The position numbers and the translations under genes are program-made. This document shows positions 33,700 to 45,726 of a stretch of 64,000 bases of DNA, piece after piece. Source of the DNA: Ancylostoma caninum (taxonomy: Eukaryota; Nematoda; Chromadorea; Rhabditida; Ancylostomatidae); NCBI GenBank assembly GCA_037903475.1, contig JBAJFG010000362.1, positions 1,426,001 to 1,490,000 on the forward strand. Direction: 5' to 3'. The stretch's first letter is position 1, and each line of letters starts with the position of its first letter. The notes beneath the pieces are model-generated. The model ran no database searches and was not told where the DNA came from. It saw only the letters and a program-made list of their open reading frames with translations.

Positions 33700-36350
33700 A
33701 TGTGGAATGCTCTTTATCTATCACAATTCTGTCTACAACAGGACTGCTGACTCAATGATTGCGTCTGTGACTCTGTCTGCAATCACAACTGCAGCACCGT
33801 GCCGATCTGGCCTGATCCACTGATCCGATCAGAGGAAGGACTCCGCATCATGCGTTTTGAAGGAGATTTCACTAAGTAACAGTAGGGAGTCGTCAAACCG
33901 AGAGAAGTGTAAAAATTGGGTCGTACAGGCTGATCAGCGGGCCGATACCACGCCACAGGAGTACTTGCAGACAAAATCGTAGACACACTCTCTACACTAC
34001 CTGACTCTAAATATTATCACATAGAAAAATCGAGTATTGCCCAGGGAATTCCCTCAGGACATCTTTTTCTTGTGGAAAGTAAGCACCCAAATTTTGCTGG
34101 ATGTTTCCCGCCTGAGTGGTTACTAAGCAAAAACCATATTGTAAGAAAATCTTGTGCAAACGCAGTGGTGGCAAATTTTGACTGTGTTGTAATGACCGGA
34201 AGTATGTATTTCTGCAGTTACGAAGAACTAGTTGAGTGCGTACGAAAAACAAGGTCCAGTCGAGTTGGGAAATTCATCTGGGTATAGAAGCAATCAGCTG
34301 GAAGCCGTTTTTTTTTTGAGGCTTCAACTTAATAGCCTCGACCATACCTAAACTTTCGCCACTCAAAACAGCTCGGTATGGACCTTACGAAAAATGGGAC
34401 TGATAGTGGGAAACATGCTTATCGACTGCCAAGTCACGATCGCTTCTCATCGAAGAAACATGAGGTATCCATAGCGTATAAATTACGTTAGCTTTTTAGC
34501 TGTCGAAATTTTCTGAAAATATAGTGAAGAAGTATCGAAAAGTTCCCAGCCTCGACCTGTTCCATCCTTTTTTTCTCAAAACTTCAGGTGCAGTCGTGTC
34601 AAAATGGGAGGCCCTTAGAGCAGGGACAGAGCAAGAACAAGCTGATACTGACACTAGCCATGCAGCACTGTTACGGTAAGGTACTGACAGCCACAAGCCA
34701 TTGCATGGGTGGTGCTAATAGGTCGGGTACCTCTTGACCGTTTCCCGCAGTCGTGTAGCCTGAAGTCTTCAAAGCCACTGCGCCAAATTTCATACTCTCA
34801 AGCTTACTCGTCCAAAAATATCTGTATCTAGTTTTTGTTATAGCTTGGGTGAGGCCAATCGCTACAGTTACACCATCCAAAGGCTTATCTTTTCCTCGAC
34901 TGGTGTAGCATGCCTAACCTGTAAGGTCTCTTGAGTAAACAAACAAAAAATTTTCCGAAAGCTCCCTTTTACGACCACGAGCTCCCTTGCAAGCGGATGA
35001 TGGTGAATGTTTCAAAGCCGAAAGCTAACAGAATCCTAGAAATTCCGTGCAATCCGATAAAAAGCAAAAAACCGTTCAACGCAATAAATTTATCAGTCTC
35101 TCTGACGCATCGTAATCGAATTTTGCGGTGACTGCAGTCGACGCTTTCGAAGAAAACGAAAGCATGAAGAAATTCAACAGAACTTTGAGCTTTTACAGGG
35201 CAACACGGGAATTTTAGCCAAATTTAGAGCGTATTCAAGGACATTCCAGAACTCTGGATGAACGGCAAGGGAGCGCCTCCTTTCACAGCTTAACAGCGGT
35301 TGCAGCCGCGATTACGGGAACTTATCACTCTTCTATTAAGCTGCTCATATCTTGGATTAGTGGAATTAGCGCAGAATAGTGTTGTGCGCGCATCGACTGC
35401 TGGATTGGAATGAAGTTGAGCAGAAGCAGAGGGATGAAGCGCCGGCGACTGAGGACGAGCGTTCGAAGATGCCCCGCGCTACATTTTGGAAATGGAGAGG
35501 GCCAGATGGGCTGGATGGAGGTGGAAGGCAAATTGGTTGGTTTGCCTGGACGAGGAGGCTTGCGGTCTCGATTGTTTTGTTCTCCTTTCAAATTCACTTT
35601 TCGGCTTTCGAACATGCGGTTCGGCCGTCGGCAGACATCCTCTTCGGAATTGCCGAGTTCAAGTGAGGGACTCAAGTCAGCCTTGGTGAATAACAGCCTG
35701 CAGAAACTCCATAGAAACTTCTAGATTTTCTGAAATGAACACCTTTCGAAGACGCGGGTTTGCTAGAGAATCCAGGTTCTCAAAGAATCAACAACTATTC
35801 TCAACTCAGGAACATTTCCGGCCAGGCAATAACCAAAAATATGGACGAGTTTTCTAAGAAAAAATTATTTCATTTCACCCGAAAATATCTATACAGCAAG
35901 GGTAGAAAATGAATGCTAACGGTAAGAAGGTACCGACGTTTTTGCGGGAAACTCGTCCACTCTGGATCACTGGCAAGGTCACGAACTTCCCGGGAAAGGT
36001 CACGTGTCCTACCTCTGGACGGAATAGAAGAGTATAATTAGCTTCTCAGCTGGAAAGTGCCGTAGTTCTGTAGAAAAGAATACTATTGAGCTGATTTGAA
36101 ACTTATAACAATGCGTAAAGGTTGTTAGGCATTGTGAGCGAAAATGAGGCGGCGCCACTGCTCTGCGACTGGTTCATTCAAGCATCAACTACGCACTTTA
36201 GTGTAAAGTCAGCTGTTCATGTGCAGATTTATGTAGAATTTCCGCGACAATACCGGACCAGCTAACATCAAAAAGGGTTAAATATAAATATAAGTATTAA
36301 TATTAATATGAAAGTGGGCGGGGTAAGTGAATGGACCAATCGTGTAGTGC
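33700..36350. other. intergenic sequence, no gene recognised
   Basis: Open frames at 35325-35724 on both strands fall in a locally GC-rich segment (about 35400-35660) and lack known domains. A GGCGGCGCCACTG..GACTGGTTCAT motif at about 36150 belongs to the GC-box/CCAAT family. Confidence 0.35.
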
Positions 36351-36359
36351 TGACACTAC

Positions 36360-36700
36360 CCCATTTTCAGCTATGACCTACCACGTACGAGTATTGGCGA
36401 AAGCTGATAGAAAACCGGCCACCCTGGCTGGCTTTTTGAACCAGCAGCGCGGTGGGACCTGCACGATGGATGCAGAGAGAGCATGCTCCAAGTGAGAGGG
36501 TCGAGTAGGTCCCACGGCGATTCTGCAGCCGCGACGATATGAGACCGCAGGCGCAATCCGTCTTTTTGGCAAGAACTATACTTATGAACGTGAATAAGAG
36601 TACAGGTACGTGAGAAATAACTGAGCAATTCAACCTGAGATAATTCAAAGTAAATACGTGAATAAGCAAATAAATATACAAATAAATAAATAAATAGGTG
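36360..36700 (+). repeat. dispersed repeat ending in (AAAT)n
   Basis: A GC-richer body (36400-36560) ends at 36655-36697 in AAATAAAT units, as expected for the 3' end of a plus-strand retroelement. The minus-strand 134-codon frame across it has no features. Confidence 0.4.
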
Positions 36701-36709
36701 TTCTTCAAA

Positions 36710-39700
36710 GCAGATTTGAAAAGTACATCGTATTTTTCTATGTAGATTTCGATCCTCGCCCTGTGTACATTTCAAATCCTCGAACTCGAACTTTCGACGT
36801 GATTAAAGGACTACAAAGCAATTCAGTTGAAAGGCTGAGAGCACAGCGAATGTCCTTCGTCATCCCCACGTCTCGTCCACATTTCTCTGTTCAGGCTTCT
36901 TAGGAAAGTCAACAGCATCGACGCTCAAACCTTATTAAAGAAGGTGCATATTCACGCGTACCAGGTGTGTACAACAGCACACGCGCAAGAAAAAAAAAGA
37001 ATATGAAAATGAATAACAAAATGAGAAGGAATACTGGTTCTGGAAGGAATTCGCCGCGGGAATATCGTAATTCAAGTTGTTTTTGCCTATTTTTTCGAAG
37101 TTTTTAGAGAAGTATGAAGGGCTAAAACCAATAGTTAACAAATAATTATTCTAAGGTATACAAATGACCGAATAGCTCTTTGGGTATAACACTGAAATTG
37201 GGAATATGCGAGGGAAAATGGTGGAGACATCGGAGTTGCTTAAGGCTCCCAATAAGGACTTTGCTTATCATGAGAATAGATGTTGGCCAGTCACCATCTA
37301 CTGGATTTTACCTACCATTGAGCCATCTCCCACATGTGGGTGCACCTCCTTGTGCCAGATGTCTCAACGCGCATCCTAAATTCTCCTCAAAAAAGGCTAA
37401 AAACATGTTTTTTGACGCGTTTGCAAGAAGTTATGAATACCACCAGAATCCACGGCTCAGAAACAATTGCCCCAAATATTTGTTATAAATCAATGCAGAA
37501 GAATAAAAATCCAGAATAGAGTAAATTCTTTGTCAGAGAAAATTAAAATGTAGGAATTGTAAAACTGAGAAGTAGCCTGGACTAAACATACTAAAGTTCC
37601 ATAGTTACCATTTCTCTATAGTATTGCAGTCCTTCTTATAATCTTACGGAAAACGTCTTAACAAAGAGCTGTGGGGTCTCCTAAGCTACAATTAGGCGAC
37701 GAATACTGTAGTTAGGAGTTAAAAAACGTAGGAGGAAACTGCTGCAGAACATAAGTTATTGCAGAGCAAAATCCTTTATCTTACCCTTCGGGGCCCTTCG
37801 GGATGAATCGGGAAAGGAAAGGCAACCGGAAAAAGGTATGAGTTTTTAGAGAATCCAAGGAAATTTTTGACCATTAGAAGAATGGGTATTAAAGAGGTAT
37901 AGCAGGATTGTTTCTGGAATAAGAAATCTCACAAGGTCCCAAAGAGAACGTGTCGTACTATTTGGCTTCAATGTGCACCTTGAGATATCGTTCCCCGCCG
38001 AAGTAAACTCTGCTATTCAGCAACGCTTAAAATAGGAGAAATCGAACGGCAAAAACTCTTCCGAAGAAAATACTCGAGCAGAACAACAAGCGTTGCTCAT
38101 AAGAAGAAGATAATGACCGAATCCCTGGGGAAAAAGCGACTCAAGGCCTCTAAATTGCTGACAAGGGACAGACGCCGGCTGCAATTTTGCATAGCAGACG
38201 AATCAGACTGCTGAAAAAAACTACTCGAGTGCAATTGGGAACCCTTTCGCCCGTAAAACACGTGAAAATCAGAAAAAAATCAGCTGAAGGTCAACAGCAA
38301 CCGCGACGGGGAAAATGCCGGAGGCCGACGAGGTCGCCGCGCGTCTCCGAATCGTCCGTCGTACGTTAACGAACGACGAGGGCGTTAGACATCGAGAGGA
38401 AACGAGGGATTTCCCTGTGGTTGCCATGTGACGGGGCCGCTTATGGAGCCCCGCGGTCTCACACGAATGTACCGCGAACGTCGTCGCCACAGCCGCCCCG
38501 GCGGCGGCGTACTGACTCGCCCCGGTTAGCAACCAAGACCCCGTCGAGATAGTGAGCACAGCACGTCTGGTGGAGAGTGCGTAGAGCCGCAGAGCGACGG
38601 TGATTGCCGTTAACTGGGTCGTCAGTGCTGGGATTAAGCACTTTGTTCATGGATAATTTCATGGATATCGGTTGCGGCAGATTTACGCAGGGGTGAAGGT
38701 AACAGGTGCAAAAGTGTCATGTGATGAACATAAGAAAAGTACAATCCTTACCTATGCATCATCCTTATTTGTTTGTTTACCCGAACGCCTCCGGGAATCC
38801 AGGAGAATAAACAACAACAAACATCGGACAAGGATTAACACAGGAATTGCGCGTCCACAATCCTAGCGTCCAAATTTACTGGATATTGTTTTTCTTAATT
38901 GTAGATTAACCCCTTCATTATCCATGCATTTGTTTACTTATTTACATTTTTCGCCCAAAAGAGCACCCCAATAATCCAGAGTGTTCTTACCAGTACAACT
39001 TTTCCATGGGCTAAACTAGAAATTTAAATGGACGTTTAATTCCAAATAAGACTCGTAAGTCGGTATTACTGAAGCTTTCACCTTTCCTCCAATGCTATAG
39101 GGCTATTTTTTTTTCGAATAACCGAATTTTCTACTTTTCCGAAACTGAATATTCATTCGAAATCCAATTGTATAACGTCGGTAGGTCACCTCGTTGAAGG
39201 TGCTCTAGCTACTGTTAGGTGCAGTACATTTGCGCATGGGGTACTGTGGCGGTCAATATTGCGCCGTTTGTTTGGTACAGGCTTTGAAACGAAGCAGCCC
39301 TTTTGAGATGCTCTTATCTAGAAGTTTTTACACGTTTTGACATGCTCTGTAAATGATAACGAGTTAAATTAGACAAAGCAATGGCGTTAGACCCCTGGTG
39401 GGTGTCAGAATGTGTCAGAACCTGTTGCAGAGTATAGCGGAACCGCGACACAGCTGTGTTGCCTTGCAGTTGCGAGGGGGCGTCAACGGAGGAACTAAAA
39501 ATAAATCTGATCACCTTGTTTATAGATTCACGAGAGGATTTGGGGGATGGGAAGGAGGTGAAGGTACTGAGAGTCTGAGATGACACTACGAAGATGAAAA
39601 AATAGTTTCACTAAAAACTCTAACACCACTAAATAAAGAATCAATGTTTATTTGTATTAGAGCTAATTGCAGTGCCGATTAGGTCTTTTAGAAGTAGAAA

Positions 39701-40470
39701 ATATCAAGGGTAGCTAACGTTCTCGCACACATCTTCAACACCAGGTGAATCCTGTCTCTTTTCATACTTTCAGTCTCTGCATTCTGGAAGTCCTTTACCT
39801 AAAATCACATAAAAACTCCCTCACTGCATTTTTAGGTAGGGAAGAAACCAGAAAATTGCAGGGTGCTCTTCAAAGGAACAAGGAGAAACATTTTTCCTTC
39901 CGTTCCTGCCTACTGAATCCCCAAAGAAGAGACAAAACGAAAGTGAACGAATAATGATTGTTGGCGAAAGCATAGATGGTTGCTGGGGGCAAAACTGCTG
40001 GACACAGTGCATGGTTAAATCAACATGCAAAGTTTCAGAAAGTATTCTAGAGTCTTTGGCAGGCTTTATGCACTCCTTCCAAATGAAGATGTCTGAAAAC
40101 AGGAAAACCTTAGATCACAACAGAGCTCCCTCAAGACATCGTGGGCATTAAATCTACCCTTCGGAGAAGAAAAAAGAAATTTTACAAAAGTGTGGGAGAA
40201 CGCATAAAATCACAGGTCTTACAGTGATCCGTGAACTTGCCACTCGAAAAAAAAACGTTGTTAAATAGCAATGGTTTAACAAAAATGTGCAGGAGGAGAC
40301 TTAGAGCAGAAAATTACTTTAGATTTCGTATGAGGGTAGTGCACCGAAACGAAAACTAAAATATATTCAAAACAATTTTCAGAATGTTCAAAGCACTTTA
40401 AAATTTAACTTTGTCAACGTCTGTACTTCTGTACTTAGGAAGTCGGAATGGGCTGAGTTTTGGGGGTTCT
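36710..40470. other. intergenic sequence with a GC-rich island at 38160-38640
   Basis: The island is CpG-rich (for example GCCGCCCCGGCGGCGG near 38491) with open frames on both strands but no recognisable domain. An ATTCGA-rich MITE fragment lies at 39105-39165. Nothing else is supported. Confidence 0.35.
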
Positions 40471-40482
40471 GGGGGGGGGGGG
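40471..40482. repeat. G12 homopolymer run
   Basis: Twelve G followed by TTACTGGACAG. Preceded by a separate G5 run at 40462-40466. Confidence 0.95.
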
Positions 40483-40489
40483 TTACTGG

Positions 40490-43400
40490 ACAGAATTGTT
40501 GGGAGCTTCATGCATTTTTTAAGTATCCTGCGAACCAATGAGGAGCTTCCGCTTCCATTTTCATTGGAAGTGATTCTCATTCTCTAAGCCTTCGTATCAT
40601 TGAACAAGCCAATTTTTCCAATGTCTGCGATGTGAAAACATAGCGTGCTGAAACAGCATTGCTTTAAAAATGTGCATTGACGTCACCATAGTATTTATTG
40701 CTGGGGCCATCTGAAAATCTATCTGTCAAGGGCCAGCCATCCGAAAATTCTCCCCTTTACATGCAAACATTGAAGGTGTTACACTGGAGATAACAACAAA
40801 CAAACAATATGTACGTATATGGCAGTCCCGAAGAAGTACATAGCAGCAAGTCGCGATAAATCGAAAACGGAAAAAAAACTAAACCGAAGCTTGTTTGACG
40901 CAACCAGTTTTCAATTTTGGGCCACCACATAGTTACGAGTCCTCAGTGGGAGAATCGTCATAATTTTATTTTTGTGACCACGTTCAATCCACAGTATTGA
41001 GAACTCCACTAAATCGCTATAGATTTCAGTATTGTCGAACAAAAAAAGAAAAAATGAATTTAAAAGGTAAACGAGTAAGTTCAACTCGTAATTTAAAGGC
41101 GAAAAATATGACAAATTCGCCAAAATATTGTAATGAAAAGAAGGCAGTTGTGCTCTGCTCAGTTCAGACGCAGCAAATTTAGAGTATGGTGGAAAGGGCG
41201 AAGAGAGAATAGACACCGAGGAGTTGGGGATGATCAAACCATGTACGTGGGCGGCGAAAGTTCCTCCTGCTAAAAAAAACTTCTAGAAGCTTCTGCTCTC
41301 CTTTACCCACTACCATTCATTAAAAATAGGAGTATTTTAGATGGAGGAAGAAATGAAAGAATGATGAAAGTAGATTTCACTGAGACTGACAGTATATGTA
41401 CTCTTCAGAGAATGTAGCACTGATATCACAGTTGTCTAAATGGATTCATTTTTGATACGCATTGTTTGTGGGTTTCTGTTACTGGTAACTGACCATAAAA
41501 CAGAGGCCGCCGCGCGAAGCTGAGGCTAGATCCTATACTCCTTTGGAAGTGACAATAGTAGCTTGTGAGGCTTCCAGAACGGCGAAGGCGAGAGAAAATT
41601 TGGCGTCAGAAACAGAGTTTTTGAGGCCCACACGCGCTTTCGTTGTCATTTTCCACAACCAAAGGAGCCGTAAGAGCCGGAGACCGAAGCGTTCCCTGTA
41701 ACTCATTCGTTGACCGGGAATTCCAGAAAAGGGGAGAATGAGCATGAAGGGAAGAGCATGGGATAATTTCGTTGAGATCGTTTTTGAAATGGGAACCAAT
41801 TTAATGCAGAGTTTGGGCGGTTTTTGGTTGTGTACTGTAATTACTCTGATGTTTCATAATCATAACCGTCGCAATATTTGTTCACTTAGAATCACTTTTC
41901 CCTAACATGAAAGCATAAAATTTGCCCAATTCACCAGCAAAATAGCTTAGAAGAACTTTTCTCGCTGTTTTTTTTTCGGAAAACGGGTTACATGCCCATT
42001 TGTCTCATTGGCTTCGTTGACGGAGAAATATCTATTGCTTTTTTTCCCACAAAAACAAAAAAAGATTGATCGAATCAGCTTGTACATATATAGATTTATG
42101 CATGTCAGATACTTCAGGGATACCCATCACTCCTAAAAAGTAGCTGGTAATGGAACGAGTAGGACCACAAACATGGAATTTAGCAGATTTTCTGGATAAC
42201 GAAAGAATAAGACAGGAGGTCTACACAGATCCTCCTCTTCCATCAAAACATGAGAAAAGGGAAGCGCTATTGGAACCAGCGCAGCCATAGCCCTAGCATC
42301 CAGGATTATAGGACACAAATCATGAAGAGGCTCCGGGAAGCGGTAATTGATGGACTATGGAAACGAGAGACAGCCCAAACTAACTGAATTGAGCCGTTCC
42401 GCCCTCGTCGAAATGAAGCGCATTTAATCCTGAAGAAAGCATAGCGTCCTTCGAATTCCTCGATTTTGCAGAAACTGCAGATGAGAGCATCATTTGAGAT
42501 CGATACATATCTAATATATTGGAAAGAAAGTAGGTGGGTAGAATGTGGCCATAGCTCGAGTCTAAAACCAATTCAGGGCAGGACCCATTCTTCTTTCAGG
42601 GTGCACCGGAAGCCAGCCAGCCAGTCAGCAGCTCAAGTGCCGGGACTAAAACTGGCTGTTGCCGTAGCCGTAACGGAGACACGAAAACTTGAACAAATGG
42701 TAGTGGTGGCCATTTGACTGAGCGAACAATAAAAACGCGCTAGTAAATAGCTGCAGGCAGCTAGCTAGCTGGCTGCCAGCCCGCGTCTGGGGCATGGAAA
42801 GCCCGCGCGTTCGAGATTGCTGTTTTCCCGGCCGCGGACAGATTGTCTCATTTGTGCCCGGCTGAACGGTGTGCTAGTAAATGGCGTCTTATTAAGTGGT
42901 CACGGACGTCGTTGTTTTTGGTTCGGCGCTTCACGCGATGAGACGACGACAAAAAAACCGCCGCATCAGCCAACGTGACGACACTGTTTCCCCGTTGAGG
43001 AATCCTGGAAAACTGAGTTTATTGTCCATAAAAACAAGGACCAGTGCGGATGTTTTCGAGTGATGGGAGGGTCCTTAGTCTGTTGGACTCTCTCGCAAGG
43101 TAGTGCTCTCTCGCTGCGACTGCATGCAAATCCTTTGGGATTAACCTGGAATGCTTTACGGCAACAACTAATTTGGCTGCACTTTCGAAGAGACTGCTGC
43201 CCATCCAGGATTTCCACTGGAAGAATGGGGGGCCTTAAAGGAGATTCTAGAGTTGTGATGTGCTTTTGACCAACGTTTTGGACACATCACATTGATGATA
43301 TCCAAAAAAATCATAATAATAAAAGAGAAATATAGTATAGTAAGTCCCATCCAGTCGAGCACTCAAAATAGTTTTCGAGACCGTTGGCGTAGTATAAAAT

Positions 43401-43640
43401 CTTCAGTTCTAGATTTAAAGAGAAATATGTAAGGCTACGTAGGGCAAACGGTGCCGATTGCGCTCACCACAAAAGCAAATCTTCTTGAAGTCCGAAACTA
43501 ATTTTATTTCTCAATTCCTTCTCCCAGTCTTGACTCCTGCGACCCTCGTGAGCGGTCGGGTCTTTCGCCGATGCTCATCCTACCACACCGAAGAGAAGAA
43601 ACCCGGTCCAACACGCGGGCTGGCTGGCGTGGACCGTATC
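40490..43640. other. intergenic sequence with a GC-rich island at 42590-42995
   Basis: No gene recognised. The island contains CAGCTAGCTAGCTGGCTG (about 42758) and CpG-rich sequence around 42775-42960. A minus-strand frame ending at 41533 (VGLKNSVSDAKFSLAFAVLE) reads protein-like but lacks support. Confidence 0.35.
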
Positions 43641-43649
43641 CCATGAAGA

Positions 43650-43860
43650 AGAACTGATCGGCTGCGATTGTGTACGATGTGGCTAAACAACTTCACTTGA
43701 TTTGCTGGGGTAAGGATCGAAAATGTGGCTTGGAAGATGGACAAATCTGTTCAATACATAGTGCCGGTTCATTAATATTCTTCGCCGAAAAAATAGGAAC
43801 ACACTACTCGTGTCTGTGCGATAAAGAATGAATAATTGTAATTGTAGTTGTAATTCCTCC
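43650..43860 (+). repeat. dispersed repeat, copy 2 (tail AATAATTGTAATTGTAG)
   Basis: Shares with 29441-29620 the blocks TGTTCAAT, GCCGGTTC, ATTCTTCGCC, GGAACACA, GCGATAAAGAA and the AATAATTGTAATTG tail. Probably the 3' end of a non-LTR element. Confidence 0.5.
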
Positions 43861-44218
43861 TTTCTTCGCTATCGCTACTTCGTGTACAAATAAGGTGACT
43901 CCCTAATGATAACTAAGTGATAAAACACCTGAATAATCCAACAACTAATTGTGTATGTGCACGTTTTCATTTTAGCTTATTTTATGGTACACGTTTAGAA
44001 TACGACCGGACGTTCCGAGCAGGTGAACAAGCTACCGATTCTACCTTCCAGTCTGCTTCGAACTCTACGGAAAGCCTTGGAGAAAGAGTGCATGATTGAA
44101 CTGGAAGTTCTAGGGTCTTCCTTATTTGAAACTCTCTACCTCTATTTGATGTCCATTGTTTTCAAGGTTAGGGAAAACCCGCGGATGAGACCATATCCAT
44201 GAAAAGGGTACGACTCAA

Positions 44219-44422
44219 TTATGTGTCTCTGCGCTGAAATGCTCTTCGTTTTAGAACGTACAATATGGGGTTTTTTGACAGAATCGATGAATTTTCTCGG
44301 TCCTCAAAGAAATGGTCATACATACCAGTACCTATCAGCAGTGAAGGCGTAACTATGGAAAGCTTCAAGAAATCAGATGTTCTCTTGAGGCGCTCTAAAA
44401 CCTTAAAGGCTGCTAAATACAA
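44219..44422 (-). pseudogene. possible remnant of a BEL/Pao-type retroelement polyprotein
   Basis: The minus-strand frame contains LKLSIVTPSLLIGTGMYDHF, then FEDRENSSILSKNP. The P-x-L-L-I-G-x-x-x-Y/F pattern resembles the peptidase-associated region (DUF1758) of BEL/Pao elements. The match is short and the surroundings are not coding, so this is a weak call. Confidence 0.25.
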
Positions 44423-44889
44423 AAATTAAATGTACACATAGTTTTGTTAATTATTGATAAATTTCTTGATGACTCATTTACATGAAAAGAAATGGAAAAA
44501 AGAACTTGTGCAAGCTACTAGTTGGCTAACTTGTTAAACCAAAGAAAAGGATATTAAGAGACATGTAGAAATTACCAGGTAGCTGTACCTGGCAACCAAT
44601 GGTTGAAAAACATAATAGAGCTTATAGATCCCATCCTCAACGTCCAAGGAAGGAAAATCTTATCAAAAATCTACTCCATAACCGCTCCTGCATAGCTAAT
44701 AAAAAATTTGCTGCTAAGTGGGATGCTGGGGAATCCGAGGAGCTGTTCCGTCCGTGAAAAATATAAAACGGCTCCAGGAATTTGATCTTCAACTAGAATT
44801 ACCAATTAGCAGTACCGCATAGATGCAAGTTTACCAACAATTTGTACAAGAAGTATAGTGGGAATGCTGATGAATCAGAGCGGAAAACT

Positions 44890-45132
44890 ATCTTTACTAG
44901 GTGCAAATTTTCCTTCATTCCTTTACTCTACAGAAAATGCTCCGATTGCACGATTCCGGAAAAAGTGATATGTGTTGATAAGGAAGTCGTTGGACCAATA
45001 TAATCCTACTACGAAGTCGACAAAGCCATTGAAACCCTATTACAATGAAATGACAACAAACTAACAGCTCTAAAAGAAATAACAGCCAATGCAGTAAACG
45101 ACAATGTCCTTATGAATGTGGGTGCCCTTTAG
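44890..45132 (+). pseudogene. degenerate non-LTR reverse-transcriptase fragment
   Basis: One frame, broken by two stops, reads YYEVDKAIETLLQ-stop-NDNKLTALKEITANAVNDNVL. The spacing of EV-x-x-AI, a basic/polar turn and the I-x-A block resembles the segment before the first RT motifs of RTE-like elements (EVxxAIxxLKxGKAxGxDxIPAE). Key Gly and Asp residues are lost. Upstream to about 44500 nothing firm was found. Confidence 0.3.
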
Positions 45133-45415
45133 GTTGAACCACAATCATGTGCTGAGCTACGACCACTGGCATAAGCTCAATTATGTATGTGGGCGAAAGA
45201 GCACATGGGCTAGTTGATGACTGCTGCCTTGCTGTTCTTGAAAATCGGTTTTATTTCTTTTGTTGCATTGGTTGAGTGTCGGACACGTGTAGGTTTTCAA
45301 AGTGGAGAGAAAAGGGGCAGTACCTCCCGCTCCCTGATTGCCTGTTGGTTATTTTTTTCTAGCCCCTACAATGGCATAATTGTTCATTTGTGTAATAGTA
45401 CTGAGGAGTCGTAAG

Positions 45416-45726
45416 ACTAATTGCCTTGTCAGTTCCCAAGTCCGGTCGTCTTTGAACCTCGGCATGGTGTATCAGTATAAAATATAGTCATTCCACGGTG
45501 AACTTAGAGAGGTGCGACTTCTATTCCCGCTAGTTTTGTGATTTCGTAGTATGGCCTGGTTCTTGATTGCTTGACCAAGGCGGCGTTTGTGGGGCTACAT
45601 TAATAGATCAGTTTGACCCTTTCAGGCCCCGACGAAGGCGAAGCCGCCGAAACGTTGGCCAATAAATAGGTTCACTAACAACCTCGTGTTCGGCTACAAA
45701 ACTATATTTTATACTAATTGCCTTGT
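45416..45726 (+). mobile_element. short retroelement-like insertion flanked by 14-bp target-site duplications
   Basis: The 14-mer ACTAATTGCCTTGT is repeated exactly at 45416-45429 and 45713-45726, bracketing a 283-bp insert. Inside lies a perfect 15-nt inverted repeat (AGTATAAAATATAGT at 45474-45488 and its complement at 45701-45715), the latter overlapping the right duplication by 3 nt. A hammerhead-like core is at 45625-45660. Long variable duplications, no transposase and a ribozyme-like motif fit a short Penelope-like or retrozyme-type non-autonomous element. The class assignment is inference. Confidence 0.6.
45625..45660 (+). other. degenerate hammerhead-ribozyme-like motif
   Basis: GGCC (45625-45628) can pair with GGCC (45657-45660) as helix I. 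CCGACGA follows in place of the core C-U-G-A-N-G-A. GGCG-AAGC-CGCC forms helix II, then GAAA, then CGTT as a minimal helix III with a GUU site. The invariant U4 is C and one extra A follows the core, so a catalytically active ribozyme is not expected from this copy. Confidence 0.4.

Noticed and set aside
34671..34880. 69-codon minus-strand frame
   Set aside because: Reads like part of a repeat. No domain and no exon borders.
36371..36775. 134-codon minus-strand frame
   Set aside because: It includes the (AAAT)n tail translated as a Tyr/Leu/Phe run and covers a dispersed repeat body.
45625..45660. Active hammerhead ribozyme
   Set aside because: Invariant U4 is C and an extra A follows the core, so only a degenerate relationship is claimed.
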